From: Bacteroidales bacterium
Lineage (GTDB): Bacteria > Bacteroidota > Bacteroidia > Bacteroidales > VadinHA17
Length of the DNA stretch: 8,711 nucleotides
Reading direction: 5' to 3'
NCBI GenBank assembly: GCA_003155705.1
Contig: PMEC01000052.1
Coordinates: 6,694 to 15,404 of the forward strand
Part shown: positions 6,481-8,711 of the stretch, one piece after another
Layout: each line of letters begins with the position of its first letter
Position numbering within the stretch: position 1 is the first letter of the stretch
Translations under genes and position numbers: made by a program
The notes under the pieces: generated by a model
What the model was told of the DNA's origin: nothing
Databases searched by the model: none
What the model saw: only the letters and a program-made list of their open reading frames with translations

Positions 6481-8711
6481 ATGCGGGAATCAGTATTACT
6501 GGCTTTAATACATATTTTTGCCATTGTTTCAACAGTAAACCCTGGTGGAATAACGTCAAGAGGCAAGAAAATTCTGCGCAGCTATCTCAGGAGATACCTT
6601 AACCGTGAACTCGAAGAAGAATATTTCGCCCTGTTTGAAAATAATCTTGAGTTCTATTCATATGAACTTAAAAGTGTTGACAAGGAAGAACTCGCTGACG
6701 ATGGTTCCCTTATATCTTTCCAGATTACAAATATTTGTCGTCAGATCAAGAAAGGACTTTTCCTTGATGAGAGGATGATAGTGTTCCTCCAGCTTCTAGA
6801 ATTTGCCTTTGAAGATGGACAGATAACGGAGCATGAACGGACCATTATTGAAATAGTTTCCCGGACCTTCAATATATCGAAAAAAGAATACGATAATGCA
6901 TGTGCTTTTATGATTGGCAGGCACTATGATCAGGTCTCTTCGGATTGTATTCTGATAATTGAAAGTGATAATCCGAAATATTCTGTTGAAAAGGATTTCG
7001 TGAATTATGGCCAATGGAGACATATAAAGGTAAAAGGATTCAGGGGTCAGTTGTTTGTGTTACATATTGAAAGTACGGGGTCGCTTATTCTTACCTATGA
7101 TGGAAACCTGACTCTGTATTTTAAAGGAAGGGATATTATTGCATGCCGACCCTATCTGCTCGACAGAGGAGTAAACATTAAAGGACCGGGAATAGAACCA
7201 ATATATTATTCGAAGGTTTACAAAGCATTTCTCATTGATCATTTCCTTGGGAAAATAGTTTTTGAAGGACAGAATATCGACTTTTCTTTCAAAGATTCTG
7301 AAAATGGCATAAAGCCGATGAATTTCAGACTCGAATCAGGAAATCTGGTTGGAATAATGGGTGGCAGCGGCGTTGGCAAGACTACCCTTCTGAACCTTCT
7401 GCATGGAAAAATACGTCCGGATTCCGGAAACATCTATATTAATGGTTATGACCTTCATGAGGATTCTGAAATGCTTAATGGCCTTATCGGTTATGTGCCT
7501 CAGGATGACATGCTTATTGAGGAACTGACAGTCTTTCAGAATATGTACTTCAATGCAAGATTATGTTTTGGAGGTTACGATGAGGATCAATTGATAAATC
7601 TTGTTAACAAAGTACTTGTTGATCTGGAATTGTTTGATATTAAGGATCTTCAGGTGGGAGATCTTTTGAACAAAAAGGTAAGCGGAGGTCAGCGTAAAAG
7701 GCTTAATATCGGTCTTGAACTCATGCGTGAACCGGCAGTTTTATTCGTAGATGAACCGACATCCGGCTTATCTTCTCACGACTCGGAGATGATTATGACT
7801 CTGCTCCGAAAACATGCTCTCTCAGGGAAACTTGTCATAGCTAATATACATCAACCCTCGTCAGATATTCTTAAACTGTTCGACCGGTTATGGCTTCTTG
7901 ATAAAGGGGGCTACATGATTTATGATGGCGATCCTGTAGAAGCGCTTGTATATTTTAAAACTGAGACTTCCCAGGCAAATGCTGCTGAAAGTGAATGTCC
8001 TAATTGCGGAAATGTCAATGCTGAAGATATCCTACACATTATTGAAGTAAAGGTGATCGATAATTCGGGTTACGCTGGTAAAGAAAGACAGATCAGCCCT
8101 GATGAATGGTACGATAAGTACAGGAAAAAGATGATGCCCCTTAATGTCAGTAAGCCGGGAAAAACTGACCTGCCTTCCAGTAATTTCAAGGTTCCCAAAA
8201 AATTCTACCAGATAAGGACTTTTATTACGAGGAACCTTATGCGTAAATTTGCGGACAGACAATATATGATCCTTAACCTTCTTGAAGCGCCATTCCTGGC
8301 GTTCATTCTTAGTTATCTCTCAAAGTATACAATTAATGGCGGATATGTTTTTGCTGAGAATAAAAGTTATCCTGTATTCCTTTTTATGGCTGTTGTTGTT
8401 GCACTTTTCCTGGGATTGATGGTAAGTGCCGAAGAGATCTTCAAGGATCGAAAAATTCTTGAGAGAGAGAAATTTCTGAATATAAGCCGGTTTAGTTACC
8501 TTATTTCAAAACTTCATTTTCTGTTTATTCTGTCAGCTATTCAATCTCTACTATTTGTCCTGGTAGCCAGCGGAATACTGGAAATCAGAGGAATGATGTG
8601 GCAGCAATGGCTGATTCTTTTTACGGCAGCCTGTTATGGGAACCTTATAGGGCTTAACATTTCAGCAGGAATGAGAACGGTTGTCAGCATCTATATCCTT
8701 ATTCCTCTTAT
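6481..8711 (+). CDS. TerB-like/ABCG-type ABC transporter, ATPase plus membrane domain (3' end beyond the window)
   Basis: One open frame runs from ATG 6481 to the window end (743 codons, no stop), so the protein is truncated by the window only. The helical N-terminus resembles TerB-like domains (LLEFAFEDGQITEHERTIIE, 106-125). Residues about 150-270 look beta-rich and match no domain I can name. The ATPase follows: Walker A GGSGVGKT (294-301), Q-loop Gln341, signature VSGGQRKR (400-407), Walker B LFVDEP (421-426) and H-loop His457 in NIHQPSSD. ATPase-before-membrane order, DEPTSGL and NIHQPS point to the ABCG/White type. A CPNCG motif (506-510) lies in the linker. Membrane helices are likely near 597-615, 630-650, 678-698 and 708-726, with another starting near 730; EEIFKDRKILEREKF (651-665) fits the connecting helix of such transporters. 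It presumably dimerises in the inner membrane; the substrate is unknown. There is no clear Shine-Dalgarno site. Confidence 0.9.
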   Translation, partial: MRESVLLALIHIFAIVSTVNPGGITSRGKKILRSYLRRYLNRELEEEYFALFENNLEFYSYELKSVDKEELADDGSLISFQITNICRQIKKGLFLDERMIVFLQLLEFAFEDGQITEHERTIIEIVSRTFNISKKEYDNACAFMIGRHYDQVSSDCILIIESDNPKYSVEKDFVNYGQWRHIKVKGFRGQLFVLHIESTGSLILTYDGNLTLYFKGRDIIACRPYLLDRGVNIKGPGIEPIYYSKVYKAFLIDHFLGKIVFEGQNIDFSFKDSENGIKPMNFRLESGNLVGIMGGSGVGKTTLLNLLHGKIRPDSGNIYINGYDLHEDSEMLNGLIGYVPQDDMLIEELTVFQNMYFNARLCFGGYDEDQLINLVNKVLVDLELFDIKDLQVGDLLNKKVSGGQRKRLNIGLELMREPAVLFVDEPTSGLSSHDSEMIMTLLRKHALSGKLVIANIHQPSSDILKLFDRLWLLDKGGYMIYDGDPVEALVYFKTETSQANAAESECPNCGNVNAEDILHIIEVKVIDNSGYAGKERQISPDEWYDKYRKKMMPLNVSKPGKTDLPSSNFKVPKKFYQIRTFITRNLMRKFADRQYMILNLLEAPFLAFILSYLSKYTINGGYVFAENKSYPVFLFMAVVVALFLGLMVSAEEIFKDRKILEREKFLNISRFSYLISKLHFLFILSAIQSLLFVLVASGILEIRGMMWQQWLILFTAACYGNLIGLNISAGMRTVVSIYILIPL

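Noticed and set aside
6384..8262. Several short minus-strand open frames opposite the ABC transporter gene
   Set aside because: The + strand is one uninterrupted frame with all ABC motifs in order, and the opposite frames show no motifs.

Overview
The window looks like a piece of a Bacteroidota chromosome, probably Bacteroidales or a close relative. The evidence is the moderately AT-rich coding sequence, the A/T-rich leaders without clear Shine-Dalgarno sites, a TAnnTTTG-type -7 box ahead of one gene, the intergenic GTCATTC...GAAGAAT repeats, and a large ABC transporter with a TerB-like N-terminus of a kind I know from this phylum. This assignment is inference; there is no rRNA or other phylogenetic marker here.

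Left part (1-5119): a repeat element with a perfect hairpin is followed by argG and argH on the + strand, which together make arginine from citrulline and aspartate. Converging on them from the right is a two-gene minus-strand unit: a PLP-dependent C-S lyase/aminotransferase of the MalY/PatB family, then carA, the glutaminase subunit of carbamoyl-phosphate synthetase. Carbamoyl phosphate is the carbamoyl donor for citrulline (or its N-acylated form), so carA and argGH serve the same pathway. carB and the earlier arginine genes are not in the window.

Middle (5120-5590): a 471-base gap between two divergent genes. It holds a candidate promoter for the lyase, a second and complete composite repeat (outer inverted repeat around a perfect GC-rich hairpin), and an AT-rich leader with a small inverted repeat.

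Right part (5591-8711): a lipoprotein of unknown function, a clear intrinsic terminator, and a large ABCG-type ABC transporter half-molecule (TerB-like domain, beta-rich middle, ATPase, membrane domain) that runs off the window end. Adjacency hints that the lipoprotein and transporter may work together, but nothing in the sequence proves it.

Most of this is ordinary housekeeping sequence. I see no defence system, phage, insertion sequence with a transposase, CRISPR array, tRNA or rRNA. The least explained items are the composite palindromic repeats and the lipoprotein/TerB-ABC pair.
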